DNA of 64,000 nt, from assembly GCF_000218685.1 (NCBI RefSeq), contig NW_006763296.1, positions 2,128,907 through 2,192,906 on the forward strand. The letters are read 5' to 3'. The position numbers and the translations under genes are program-made. The notes under the pieces are model-generated. The model saw nothing but the letters and a program-made list of their open reading frames with translations, was not told the DNA's origin and ran no database searches. Below are positions 43,916-56,648 of the stretch, one piece after another. This DNA is from Serpula lacrymans var. lacrymans S7.9 (Eukaryota; Basidiomycota; Agaricomycetes; Boletales; Serpulaceae). Numbering within the stretch: position 1 is the first letter of the stretch; each line of letters starts with the position of its first letter.

Positions 43916-45690
43916 ATGAAATTACCAGCATCAGTACAGAAGGCCATGCCTCGAATTATGGGCTATGGGCCCTGGATCTCTATGATTCTAGCAGTTATGG
44001 TCCTCGCAATCATATCCGCAAAGATCACAACTGCTTATGTCGCCGCCAACTTCTCGTCCAAAGTCAATATTGACGTCCTGTGGGCTGGTGATACAGACAA
44101 TTCCCTGAAAGGGGTGAGTTTGGGATCCTCAGTCAGTTGAATCAGGATGCTTACTGATTACATAGGTTGCCTTGTGAGTCTTATCTCTGCGTTGGGATAT
44201 GTCTTGACTGTTAACGTGTTGGATAAGGCTGGCCAACATTTATGCCATAGACACTACTGCGCAAACCATGTCGGTAAGTGGGACTACCTGATGTCTTATC
44301 AATCTGATATGTATCATTGGGATATTTTCAGATCCATTGGTCAATAATAGGAGCATGCGGCGCATCCTACACGTTTGGAGGGAATGACTCGTGTGTTCAG
44401 AATGGTCTGAGCGTTCCTTTGAGTCTTTATCTCAATACGTCAGTACTATTTGAACCAACGCTTGTCACGCACACATGATTTTCAATCATTACCCGTAGAG
44501 TGCCTACATCATCTTGGAATACGACTACACCTGCTGGTCAATATGATCCGACCTCAATAACAAATCCTCCTCCAACGTCGTATATACCTGGACGAACGTG
44601 ATATATTTCGTTTTCATTCAAGTTTGACCGTCAGAGTATGACTTATCTACTCCGCAGCTCTTTACCTACTTCGGAATTCGACACTGACTTGCCTTTGGAT
44701 CCATTCCTCCCATACATTCAAGATAAGAAATCTTCCACGCTGTACTATCCCTTCGACTTGTAGGTGTCTTCATCACCACTCTGATCCTTAATGACTTCTG
44801 CTGAAAGACTGCAGGTTTAATACTTACGTTTCACTCCTCGCCATCAATACAAATGATAACTCGACCATTCCAATAGCAAATGCCAGAGGGTATGGCACAG
44901 TGGTGAATTGGGTAGGACGCGCGAACTTTTTGGCGATATCATTGCCAGGGCAAGAAGACCTATTATATTCTTTGACGTTATCTCTCGACCGCCAGCTACC
45001 CGTCAAAGCATTTGTCGTTATCATCCTCATAACAAATTGTAAGTGTAACTAACGCATTCGTTCGCCTCAGCTTTGTTCAGATCATGACTTTGTAGGGATG
45101 ATGTCATTGACCGTTTTATGGATGACCATCATTGTCCTATTCCGACAGAAGATTGATTCGGGGTTATTATTGGGCTCCACAACAAGTGAGTCAACCTCAT
45201 TACCGTCATCAAAATTGTAGCACAAGCACAGCATCCTGATGAGTTTTCGCAGTCCTTTTCGCTTTACCCCAGATCCGAGCAAGCATGCCAGATGCTCCAC
45301 CTTTTGGTGAGTAAGCTAGTTTGATATGAACATATGGTAATCGGCTTGATGCTTGATTCTTGATGGTTTTTCTAGGCGCTTTCATTGGTGAGTGGTGGAC
45401 CCCGCGTCAATTGGACAGTGCAATGTCTAACCACTTTCTTCTAGACATCGGAGGTTATTTCATGAATGTCTGTCTCGTGAGCGTATGCGTGCGTCATATG
45501 ATCCCAAACTTTGTGATCGAAGCGAACTGTCTTCCTGACATTGCTGCTCCGCGTTTAGACATCAGTACTCCTCCTCACTCAACTACGCTACCACTACAAA
45601 CCCCAAGCCCCACCTACGTCACAGTCAGCGCCGCCAAGGAAAATGGATTCACTGGAGGAGTATCAGCTGTTACCGATAACAACGAAGTAA
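43916..45690 (+). CDS. DUF4436-family membrane protein, copy 2
   Basis: Tandem paralogue of the gene at 41422, with every intron in the same place. Exon 1 (43916-44113) has the helix WISMILAVMVLAIISAKITT; exon 2 is again 8 nt (GTTGCCTT, 44166-44173) and exon 10 is 12 nt (45376-45387). Soluble domain: HWSIIGACGASYTFGGNDS, LPLDPFLPYIQDKKSS, FNTYVSLLAINTNDNS, GYGTVVNWVGRANFL. Membrane end: AFVVIILITNWMMSLTVLW, TTILFALPQIRASMPDAPP, DIGGYFMNVCLVSVC. The last intron (GTGCGT at about 45489 to TTTAG at 45560) is easily missed, because an open frame runs through it to 45752; splicing gives LLTQLRYHYKPQAPPTSQ, matching copy 1's LLFSQLRYHYRP, and a TAA at 45688-45690. Confidence 0.82.
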
Positions 45691-47668
45691 TATCCCACCC
45701 CGCTTTCAACAATGGCCTGGTTCGTGCAAAGGAGATATTAAGTTCGACGTGATGAGGTATAGCCTTCTGGGGAGTGGTGGAAATGATAGCGATATGACGT
45801 GACAATAATAAGACTGTTACTCACCTTTATTTACTGTAAACTATATATTTGCGATTTAGGTACGTGACCCTTCGAGGTCGAAATATGTTTAAAAGGTCTG
45901 AAGTCGAGCAAAATGTTTGGGAGCTGGACTCGTAAACCCGCGGTTTCGGAAAAGAAGTCGACCAATGGGCTCCCTATCAGCGAAAATCGAATTAATTGTT
46001 ATGGAATGAATATGTTCTGCAGTGTTCCATCCATCGTTTCGAAGGGCAAATGTCTTCAATTACGTCCCACAGAAGATCCACAGTGAGGTGTGGCCTCGTC
46101 AGACTTATCGACTGGACAGCTTGCACAAATCATACTAGTAAGTGTGTATGCACTCGCCAGCTATGAACTGAATACCTGTGATTTGGGGGGTCAATCAGCA
46201 CCACTGAATGGATGAGGGGGTCTTGCTCAGCATATTCGTTGAAGATCGTGTCGGCGATACTGTGGCCTGAAGTGACACGAGGTCCCGATAGTCATATAGC
46301 TTCAACCGCTTCCTCACTCTAAATTTGTTCTCTTATCCCCTATCAGTCTGCAACTATTGTTGTTTTCACATTGTAGGGCCCTTCATTTTTGTGACGGTCA
46401 GACTTCGCGCGATTTCCACAGTTGAGTACTGTTGGACTTTGTGTCAGTGATTGACCGAGGACATAGGAGATGCTGGCGCTTGTCACATGCATGGCGTGCA
46501 TTCGTATAGAGGGGCATTTGTGAATACCCTGGAAAGAAGTGTAGGGTAATCCGCTTCTCGAAGAGCTTCAAGGTCACCTGGAAAATACATGAGAATTAGT
46601 TAGCACAAAAGAACACTTGAAAATGCGACGGATCCACTTCAGAGACACTGGCAGTTGGACATGGTGTCGCGAACAATCAGTGAAACCATATCCACTTTGA
46701 AAGTTGTCTCATGATATTCATGTCTACAAGTTCCGGGGCTAGCCTCAAGAAAAGACATTGTTAGACACGCCAAATTCAATTGCAATCAAGAGAGAGAAGC
46801 AAGAAGACGATCGGTAAACTTGAATATACCCGGGATATCCGTGATAGTTTGGGCGGTACCGTCCAATTACGTCATATTGGAAAATTCTGCTAAAGCTCCA
46901 CGCACGTCGCACATTGCGGCGTGAAGTTCAGGACACTGCCAAATATTGAGATACTGTGTATAAGGCTCACCTTATAGACTGTTTTAAGTTCTTTCGCCTC
47001 TCTATAGCATCGATATCTTCCAGGATGCCATTTGGCTGAGAAATCAGTCTCGGTACCACGTACCGGTAATATTTTGCGATTGACAGATATAGATTGGGGT
47101 CATGCCTTGCACGTTTGCATCACAGAATAAAGTAAGGCCGAGGACACCATCTTTCTCCTCGAACGTGTCAAGAGTAAGTGGTGGCATTAGTTCGGTAATT
47201 TGAGTTGGCGCCAAACGCCATATCAGTCAAAATTGAGACTGATTGATGCTATGCTTCTGATGTGCGACCTGAGATTATGCAGTGGTTAGTTGCAGCTCTC
47301 GCCTTGCTATTCGTCTCCTGCGCAAAGCAGAAAGCGTGCTAATAGTTTATTATCATGTGAATGACATTGAAGTTCGGGAGACTGGTTGTGACGTGACATG
47401 AGGAAATTGTGGCTGGGCCGCTGAGATTCACAGTGCGGAGTAGCCAGATATAGAAAGACTCGATCTACATTTTCTACGTTCTTTTGGGGTAAATTCTAGA
47501 TATTCGGTTTATGTATAATAAGTATGTCGGAAATCACGAGCGGGCGTTACTTGTTTCAAATAAATAGTCACCCCACAGCGGTGGACGCATATACTCACTC
47601 TCCACATTCTCTTTACCCAATCCCTTCTCTCTTTCTCTCTTGGATTTAGGCTGCACGGACCCACCGGT
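45691..47668. other. gene-free stretch of about 2 kb
   Basis: No frame longer than about 60 codons after 45810. No repeat or RNA gene recognised. The last 100 bp before 47669 are CT-rich (CTCTCTTTCTCTCTTGG), a common core-promoter feature in fungal genes. Confidence 0.4.
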
Positions 47669-49566
47669 ATGCCTGGCACTTTCACTGATACCCAAAACAA
47701 CCACATCGTCGACGAAGATGCACCTCTCCTGCAAGGAAAAAGACATAGAAAACAGCGCACGCCTCTCCCAAAACTACAAATAGGAATTCTTCTGTTGCTG
47801 CAGCTCGCTGAACCACTCGCATCTCAAAGTATATATCCTTTCATCAACCAGGTACGTGTATTAACGCGTCAAAGTCTTTCCTCAAACCCTCATCTCGTGT
47901 TCTTCCCTAGCTCATACGAGAGTTGGGCGTCACAGGAGGCGACGAGTCGAAAGTCGGGTATTATGCTGGTCTTATAGTACGTTAACTTAAGACGCGTGGG
48001 GTAGCATCTCAACCTTCTTTTACCCTATTAGGAATCTTTGTTCTTTGTGACGCAGGCCTTAACTGTCCTGCAATGGAACCGTCTCTCTGACCGTATTGGT
48101 AGAAAACCAGTCATATTGATTGGACTTTTCGGACTTGGACTATCCATGGTCTGCTTTGGCTTGTCACGAACATTCTGGACTCTTGTTGTAAGGTTTGTCT
48201 CAAATTTTCTTCTTTTTGCCCCACTATTCTGATGCATATATGCAGTCGATGCATCTGTGGCATGCTAAATGGCAACTCTGGAGTCATGAAAAGTATGATG
48301 GGCGAATTAACAGACTCGACAAACATGGCGCAAGCATTTGCACTGATACCAATCGTATGGTGTGCTGGAGCTGCTTTTGGGTAAGTGTTTCGTCTACCTT
48401 CGCCGTATAGCGCTCCCTAATGCGAAACGTATTCATTCAGACCTTTCATGGGTGGAAACTTGGCTCGTCCTCAGGAGCGCTTTCCTGTGTTATTCTCCGG
48501 GACATTCTGGAAGGAGTATCCTTACTTTCTTCCATGTGCTGCAACGGCCTGTTTCACAAGTCTTACGTTTCTTGTTATAGTCCTCTTCTTAAAAGAGGTA
48601 CGTATTGCGGCTAACATACCTCGTGAGAATGTGGGAATATAATGTTGTCTTTCCCTAGACGCTGCCAGGAAAACGCGAAGTAGACAAGCCTGATCATGCT
48701 TCAGTAGAAACGGGGTATTCGTCAATAGAGTCAGAATATCCTTCGCTGCATGGTAATGCATCAGAACAAGAACAAGAACAGGCCTCCAGAGAAAGACAGG
48801 TTCGCCGCGTTCCGTCCTACAAGGCTGAAGAATTCGAAGAACCAGTTCCCATTCGCACACTTCTGACCCTTTCATCCGTCTCAATTCCAATCGCGAATTA
48901 CGCCATTATGGCGCTCCTGGAAATCGCACTTCTCGCACTCCAGCCTTTGTTCTACTCTACTCCCACTACGCATGGAGGTATTGGGTTCCCTCCTGCCACT
49001 ATTGGAACCATACTTGGCTTTTATGGTCTTGCGAATGGACTTGTCCAAATGAGCATCTTTGCTAAAGTAGTGGAGAGATTTGGGGCTAAGCGCGTCTTTG
49101 TAGCTGCGATTGCATGCTTCCTTCCTATTCTTGCGCTCTTCCCCGTGATGAGCTTCACAGTGCGCCAGTGGGGAATCGGCCCTCTATCCTGGGCGTTGTT
49201 GATGTGTCAACTGATGCTCCAAGCCCTCATGGAGATGTCTTATGGTCAGTTATTCTATGCATGCAAATATGACAGTCGCAAACGTATTGATGGCTTACTT
49301 CCAAAAATTTGACAGGTTGCGCGTTGATGTTCGTAACATCAGCAGCTCCGAACAGGCGTTCCCTCGGAGCTGTAAATGGGATTGGGCAGACGACGGCTTC
49401 CGTCGCACGTGCCTTCGGTCCCACAATGTCTACTTCCCTCTTTGCGCTCTCTGCACAACATAAACTTATGGGAGGCAATGCAGTGTATGCCATTCTCTTT
49501 GCAATGTCATGCGGGGCTATCTGGCTTGCGACTTACTTGCCCAACGAATTGCCAAAGAGGAAGTAG
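47669..49566 (+). CDS. MFS transporter (DHA1 / zinc-induced-facilitator-like)
   Basis: A 512-residue, 12-helix major facilitator, a proton-coupled exporter or importer of small molecules at the plasma or vacuolar membrane. Seven exons: 47669-47851, 47911-47976, 48032-48192, 48246-48380, 48441-48597, 48659-49244, 49316-49566. Motifs: QIGILLLLQLAEPLASQSIYP (helix 1), the loop 2-3 signature WNRLSDRIGRKPVILIG, GLSMVCFGLSRTFWTLVV, CGMLNGNSGVMKSMMGELTD, WCAGAAFGPFMGG, a long polar middle loop (SEQEQEQASRERQVRR), IANYAIMALLEIALLALQPL, GFYGLANGLVQMSIFAKVVE, and a helix 10-11 block AAPNRRSLGAVNGIGQTTAS. It resembles plant ZIF1 and yeast YCR023C-type carriers. Substrate unknown. Start chosen at the first Met, before the acidic-dileucine-like DEDAPLL. 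Confidence 0.88.
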
Positions 49567-50187
49567 ATACATGCAAATCAAGATAGTCGTTCACCAACAA
49601 AAAAGAAAGCATCAAAACGCATATGGTTCTGGTCTTATCTGACTCTTGTTTCGCAAGGTAACTTGAACCCCGGCCCTTTCGTCAACTCTCATTTCTAGAT
49701 TCTTGCCATTACTGTATTCTCTTTAGTTTGCGTTACCCACGTGCAATTCTCCTTTACGCTGTGCGCATACAGTGGTCTAATTCTACCATTGCGTCCATAC
49801 ATTACTCTAAAAATTTCTTCAATCTCTCAGCTTCGCGATTAAATCTTTGCTCTACTGTCGCTCTGTATAATTAGCAAATTTCGTCCTAGCTTTCGCGCAA
49901 TAAACTTAAAGGGTTCTGCACCATATAAAATAATATTGTCATGACGCTTTGGGTTTTGGAAAACTTTAAAATTTTTGAAGGCTGTTGCTGTCTGTTGGTG
50001 ATCAAACATGCATCATGTTCCGCTCCGTTCTGAGCCTTACATAAGAAAAGACAAACTTTTGCACCACATTCTTACTCGGATCATGGTGCTGTCAAGAACA
50101 AATCACATTAATGCATCAAGTCTATATTCAATTAGTCAAGAACCTTGGGACCTTTTCATACAAGTAACTTGTATGAATCTTCAAAGC
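49567..50187. other. convergent intergenic region
   Basis: Downstream of both the transporter and the first carboxylesterase. AT-rich, with AATAAACTT at about 49900 and CATATAAAATAATATTG at about 49921, likely poly(A)-related. No gene. Confidence 0.4.
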
Positions 50188-52632
50188 TACTGAGCGGTCA
50201 TTTCCGCGACACTATGCCAGTATCTGCAAAAAGATAAACATGCCGCAACTCAGCATCACTTCGCCATAAATCAGATGACAGGAGCTGTAACGTACGCGCA
50301 CCGCTCGAGCAATTTCGGGTCCGTCTTCACAGGCTTTACGACTGGCTCATCCGTTTCGGTCTTGTTGAAGAGCATCTCTGTCCCGTCAACAGCGTACTCG
50401 GCCCAGTAGGGTGTGATATTACTCGGATCGAACTTGACATTGACATCGAGAGAGACGACGAATGATAGGAAAGACTCAGAGAACGCCGTTTTGAACACGG
50501 TGTTGTTATAGGACGGGGGAGCCGGAGTTCCTTCTGCGGTGCTTTAAGCAGGTGAGCCTGTATGCATAATAAGAACTGTGACATGGCTAATAACTCACAC
50601 CATGTTGAAATAGTACGAAACATCCTGGCCGTGATATGCAGGTGGAATGGCGAAGATCCCCTAGAACAAGAGACAGGTTTTGAATGTCTGATCATAATAT
50701 GAACCATCCGTAGCTTTGACCGACCTTTGACGAGCGGCCTGCGAACGTCTCAAGTAAATAGTATGTAGGACAAACAAATATTGCTACAAGGCTGTCGAGT
50801 CAGAGCGGTTCCAGTTCAAGCAAAATGTGCGTACAGTCTCCCATGATATCAATTGCCTGATCTAACGCACTGCCTGAGTCGTTGTAGAGGGATGCCGCCT
50901 CTTGCATTTGTGAGGAGGTCATATCAGGGAATAACTGCGAAATGTAGTTAATGACCGTCAACGTTTCATTGGTGTTCACAAACGTGTTGCCCTCGTGCGA
51001 GTTACCAACAGACAGCAACATGTCCTAAGTACGGGTGAGCAACCTATGAAAGACACCAGAAAATAAAACATACACCATTGGCGAGCCCTTTGCTTAGAGT
51101 CACAGTCGGTCGTTCGACGATGAAAGTACCATCGACCACGGGAACGAATATAAATGTTCCGTAGAAACCAGACTCAGCTAAGTTGAAGTTAATAGTCTGC
51201 AGGACATCAACGTCCACGCTTCGCAGGCAAGCAAGCGTGTCATTGCTCGACGAGCATCTTCAAGTACGCAGATAATAAGCCACTATATCTTAGAAACCAA
51301 CCAGCTAGTTGCTTACCCTGAATATGATACGACATCGCTATACATTGTCTGGTGTTCAATCGTCAGATTGAAGCATAGGGAACATGTATATGTCAAAACG
51401 AACCTGGGGAATGCTATCATTGTAATAGTACTGTGGGGGCAAGTAAGTCGAGCTGGTGATGGCCCCTCTGAACAAAGGAGGCTGAGTGTTTCCTTGGTGT
51501 GCTACGATGTGTTGAAGAACTGATCCAGCCCCTATATACATCAAACACAGTTGTGTAAGTCTGAGAGATGAACAATGTAATATGTCGCAATTACCGGCAG
51601 ATTCTCCCCATATCGTTACCTTCGCTGGGTCTCCACCAAAGGCAGCAATCTGTGACGAGCATGCATCGGGGCGCGATCTACAGATTTCTGTTTGGGATAC
51701 GCACATTTTTCTGGACCCATTGAAGAGCGTAAGCTTGATCCACTGATGAACAAATTATTGACATTCTTCGACATTAGAAGTTGAAGGCCAAACATACGCA
51801 GACCGGCATTCAAAGCTCCACTCCCTTTCACCTCGTTGCTAGACAGGAAACCTAACAAGGCAATCAGTATACGAGATATGACAAAATCGCAAAGATGAAG
51901 TACCGAATACACCCAAACGATATTGTATCACCACCGCTACAACCGCATTGTGTGACTCAGTGACGAGATCCGCGCCATCATACTGAGCAGCATATCCATA
52001 CTCATATCTGCATAGTTGTCTAGTACGACGAAATTAAGTATCCTTTGGGGTTACGTACCCTCCTCCGTGTATCCATACAACCACAGGAAGCCCATTAGAC
52101 GAAGACGCGGGCGGTTCAGATGGCAAGTCACCCGGGACATGTACGCTGATGATGATCAAGACCCCCTACATACCCGAATTCTAGTAAAAACATACTTCAA
52201 GAATAGGCAATCCTCAGAAGCGATTGGGGTCGTCGAAACAGCATCGCGCTTCAAGTTATGGTGTCCATTGACAGGAAAGGGGTTCGTGGTGCTATTCCCA
52301 AAATTCGTCTGGTAACACATGTTAGGATTGACAGTGGCATGTTGAATGTCAGACACAGCAGGAGGAGCCTGAGGGGCCTGCCAGCGCAAACCGCCTGTAA
52401 CTCTGTGTGAATATCGAAGGTAATTTGCCTTGGGCATGACAAACTTACCTACGGGCGGGGAAGCATACCGCATACCCAAGAAACTTGTGATCTTGGTTTC
52501 AGGATCCAGCATTCCTTGGTATTGCGCATAACCGAGGTCGACAACAGGGCCAGACACATTGCTGGTAGAGCTGACGATCGGTGTCGAAAAAAGTAGATAA
52601 ATCAGGGACAACCAAAATTTTGAAGAGGTCAT
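50188..52632 (-). CDS. secreted type-B carboxylesterase/lipase, copy A
   Basis: Alpha/beta-hydrolase of the COesterase family, hydrolysing ester bonds outside the cell. Signal peptide MTSSKFWLSLIYLLFSTPIVSS, then VVDLGYAQYQGMLDPET and SFLGMRYASPPVG, SEDCLFLK (family signature 2), LPVVVWIHGGG (oxyanion region), VTIWGESAGAGS (nucleophile Ser, split by an intron after the second G), and AYHGQDVSYYF (catalytic His). It ends VAEMTAQ. About a dozen exons; the first is 52632-52449, and most introns are 45-70 nt. No break seen. It is the first of three tandem copies on this strand and the most diverged. Shared with copies B and C: FVPVVDGTFIVERP and FDPSNITPYW. Confidence 0.88.
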
Positions 52633-53334
52633 TGTAACTAATAAATTTCAGTTATAGACTTGAATGAAGGGAACGATTCAAGGTAGTTGGTGGTTTTGGA
52701 AAGTGTATTCGGTGATCATTGACACGGATGCAACTTCTTGTAGAGACATTGTGCCATCGGGTGCGACTCAAGAGCTCAGCGCTGAGTGATGACCCTGAAC
52801 AAAATGGAGTTAACTTCAATAATGCATCGCAGTTGTAACAAGTAACTTTGGTCAGTGTATTGGTCAGGTCCCGTATTACTCATCGTCATGGCAGGGCAGA
52901 CGGACTCCGTTGTGGAGGCTCAGGTTGATGCGGCGGTTTTTACCATGACTGAAACAAATAACGTAAAACGAAGAATGTTAGCCTGCAAGTACTTGTTGAA
53001 TATCTACGCTATCGTGGTGTGACACTGATAAAACTAACACCAAGGTTGATTTTAGTGATTCGTGTCATCACGTTTCGCTACGAACGTTGCTCCCTCACGC
53101 CACTCACCGAAAACGATTATGACAGCGTAAATTATAACCCTTGCGATCCATGCTTCCTACTTTCATCAACAATGGCATCTCTGAAACGGGATCTAACACC
53201 GAGCACCTCTGTAATACCAACTTCAGGAGATTGTACGGAGACCAGGGATTATAGAGATGTGACAAAACAGCTGATGACAAGGTACAAGCGCAATGATAGA
53301 CACATAATGATTGAGAACATGAGTTTTCTCGCAG
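52633..53334. other. intergenic region upstream of carboxylesterase A
   Basis: Promoter side of copy A and 3' side of copy B. A 112-codon plus-strand frame (53019-53357) looks like chance. Sequence GTGGAGGCTCAGGTTGATGC at about 52915 faintly recalls the duplication scar at 40716 and 43301, but the match is short. Confidence 0.35.
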
Positions 53335-55800
53335 CTACTGTGCTGTCATCTCCGTGATAGTGTGCCAATATCTTTAAAATAGTCGTGAGCATAAACTTGG
53401 AATATGAAACAAATGTTTGCTATAAAGACGTACGCGCAGCGCTCGAGCAGTTCTGGCTTCGTCTTCACGGGTACCACAAGCGGTACACCCGCTTCAGTCT
53501 CATTGAAGAGCATCTCGGTTTCGCCTATGTAGTACTCGTCCCAGTACGGGGTGATATTTGTTGGATCAAACTTGGTATTGACATCGAGAGACATTACGAA
53601 TGATAGGAAGGACTCCGAGAACGCAGTAATGAATTGCGTGTTGTTATATGGCGGAGCAGGGCTTGCAAAGATATACTGATAAATTGCGGCTTTGGGATTT
53701 GAAAGGTCAACTTACTTGTTGAAGTAGTAAGCAACGTCGTTGCCGTGGTATCCAGGTGGAATAGCAAATATCCCCTACTCGCAAGTCAGTTTTCAAAAGG
53801 TACTCGACTAAGTTTAATAAATTGACCTACCTTCCAAGATCTACCTGCAAATGTTTGAAGTAGATAGTACGTAGGGCAAACGAAGATAGCTGGAATAAGT
53901 ATAAGTTGAAGTACTTCGGTCAAGTCTGATTGAAAAAACAATACAATCTCCCATGACACCAATTGCCTGATCTAATGCATCACCCGTGTTATTATACAAA
54001 TAAGCCGCTTCTTGCACTTGCAAAGAAGTCATATCAGGATACAGCTGTGCCACGTAGTCGGTGATGGTCAATGTTTCATTGAGATTGACAAAGTTATGGC
54101 CTTCATGCGAGTTGCCCACAGTTAACAACATTTCCTAGATGGATGCAAATGAGTCCGCGGGACAAGAAATGAGTGGCAAACTTTACCCCATTGGCTAATC
54201 CCTTCGCCAACGTCACACTTGGCCGCTCGACGATGAAAGTACCGTCAACTACAGGAACAAATAGATATGTTCCATAGAAACCAGTGCCAGCGAGGTCATA
54301 ATTGATTGTCTGGATGGTGTTTGCATCTACTGTGCGCAAACATGCCAGAGAGTCGTTGCTGGATGAGCAGCTGCATAATTGGTAAAAAATTAAAACGAAT
54401 ATAGGAGTAGCGAGGACGCTTATCACAATCAACGTGATTAAATACGCACCCTGATATTGACACTACCTGTTCATATAGTGACTGTCATGCGTCGTCAGTT
54501 AGGGGTACCAAATCACATTATCATGCTTACTTGAGGGACGCGATCGTTGTAGTAGTACTGCGAGGGTAAGAAAGTGGAACTGGTGATAGCGCCTCGGAAC
54601 AAGGGTGGTTGCGTGTTCCCCTCGTTAGCAACTATGTGCTGTAGCACTGATCCAGCTCCTGTAGCGATATTTATGAGTACTGGAATAAAGCGTCATATAT
54701 GTGAAGACATACCTGCAGATTCACCCCAAATCGTGACTTTAGCTGGGTCTCCGCCAAATAAGGCAATCTATAATCATCATAGCTGTTGCGAAAAGTACAC
54801 CTGCAATCTAGACAGAGATACATACATTTTTCTGCACCCATTCAAGAGCATAAGTCTGATCCACTTGTAGTAGGATGTGAGGTCAATTCTTAAGGTGGAG
54901 CAGACAACACTTGAGAAAACGTACAAAGGCCCGCATTTAAAGCACCGTTGGCTTTGACTTCATCACCAGACAAAAAGCCTACAATTACACACGTCAAAAG
55001 AGTTAGTCTCAACCGGTGATAGGAATTGACGGTGATGCGTACCAAATGCACCTAGACGGTACTGCATAATCACAGCGACCACACCACTGTGGGAGTCCAT
55101 GACGAGATCTGCACCATCAAACTCGGCAGCATATCCAGCTACATAACTGCAATACCTTAGGTCACAGCGGTCCTCTAAAGAAAATAAAATCTACGTACCC
55201 TCCTCCATGTATCCATACAACCACAGGAAGACCACCAGAAGCAGACGCTTCAGTCGGTAAGCTGCCTGGCGTGAACACGCTAAACGAAAGAACCGAATTG
55301 ACTCAGCATTTTCACTTCAAGTTTTTGCTTTGAGGCACATACTTCAAAAACAAACAGTCTTCAGATGCTATGGGGGTCGTGGATGTTGTATCTCGCTTGT
55401 TATATCCATAAATTGACACAGGGGCTGTAGTGTTTTCTCCGAAACCTGTCTGATAACACATGTTCGGGTTTTCTGTGGCTTGCTGAATACCAGACGTTGC
55501 TAGAGGTGGCTGTGGAGCCTGCCATCTCAATTCGCCTATGGTTGTAGATAAGTGAATAATATCCACTGAACACGGTCAAGACCGAGACAGCTTACCAATG
55601 GGCGGTGCAGCATAACGGATGCTCAAGAAACTCGTGATATTCGTGCTTGTATCTAGCGTCCCTTGGTATTGCGCATAACCAAGATCAACGATGGGCGAAG
55701 AAGCGTTGCCAGCCAGAGTGCCGACTGGTGTAGCCCATCCATACCCCACGAGCAGGCAGGAGAGTACTAAGGGCAAGAGAGACCTTATAGAAAACATCAT
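53335..55800 (-). CDS. secreted type-B carboxylesterase/lipase, copy B
   Basis: Same family and exon layout as copies A and C. Signal peptide MMFSIRSLLPLVLSCLLVGY, ending around GWATPVG. Then PIVDLGYAQYQGTLD, SFLSIRYAAPPIG, GELRWQAPQPPLATSGIQQA, SEDCLFLKY, LPVVVWIHGGG, FGGDPAKVTIWGESAGAGS, FVPVVDGTFIVERP, IPPGYHGNDVAYYFN with the catalytic His, and FDPTNITPYWDEYY. It ends HTITEMTAQ. Closest to copy C by eye. The second Met in MM is an alternative start. Its upstream region shares blocks with that of copy C. Confidence 0.88.
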
Positions 55801-56648
55801 AGGTTTTGTCCGTACACTCCACGCGTGAACAGGTTGTTTGGGATATCGAGAAAGCCTCAGCTCTTCGCTTGACAGTATATCTCGTCATCTTTTATACAAG
55901 AGCTTCACCTGCTGACCTGCTCATGCTCATTACTCGTGGCCGTGTGGGATGCCGGCAGCATAAACCAAGTGAATTTATATATGTTTCGGCAATGTAGCAC
56001 TCGTCGAGGATGTCCGCATTTCATCCCACATGAGCGTATAAACACGATGGATGAAGAGTCTCGTGGTATGTTGGCTTTTCCACGGTCGAAAGAATATGGG
56101 ACTGATGGAAATATTGATGCTATACTATTGATCCGGCGTGAGTACAAGCCAAAAGTTGGAGGACGATCTTAACCCACTATTTTTGAGTGGTTGATCGAAG
56201 AGCAACATAGGCGCTCTCAGCGGGCCGTGTCGTGCACGAGCTCGATTTAAAAACAGAATAACTTCAGGATTATTACCACACTGGCGAAGTCCACATTAGG
56301 CAAGGCCTATTGATTCGTACGGAGAATTAGAAATCAGTACCTAACAATAGAGTTAGAGTAGGGCGAAGTGAATTATCAGACCAAATTCGTTGAGTGCCAA
56401 TAGCCACTTACTCGACCGTTGTGCCTGCATTACGTCGCCAGGAATGGAACCCCGAGTCGGAATGTATGTCTTCGACTTATCTTATTTCCCTACTAGATGA
56501 CCGGACAAGAGCTTGCTTCTAACCGCGAGGTATAAGCACCTCTATTTTCCATACTTCAAATTATAAGTAAAGCTTTATGCCTCAAACCCATCACTCGTAT
56601 TAGTCAGAACCTACTGAGAACACACAAAAAAATGTAAGCGTATATTAG
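55801..56648. promoter_or_regulatory. upstream region of carboxylesterase B
   Basis: Segment about 55970-56150 shares ordered blocks with 59205-59400 upstream of copy C: TTATATATGTTTCGG-like, GGATGTC, GCTTTTCCACG, and ATATTGATGCTATA before a GTGAGTA. A TATA-like TTTATATATG lies at 55975. The rest (56160-56640) is the 3' side of copy C with no gene. Confidence 0.5.
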
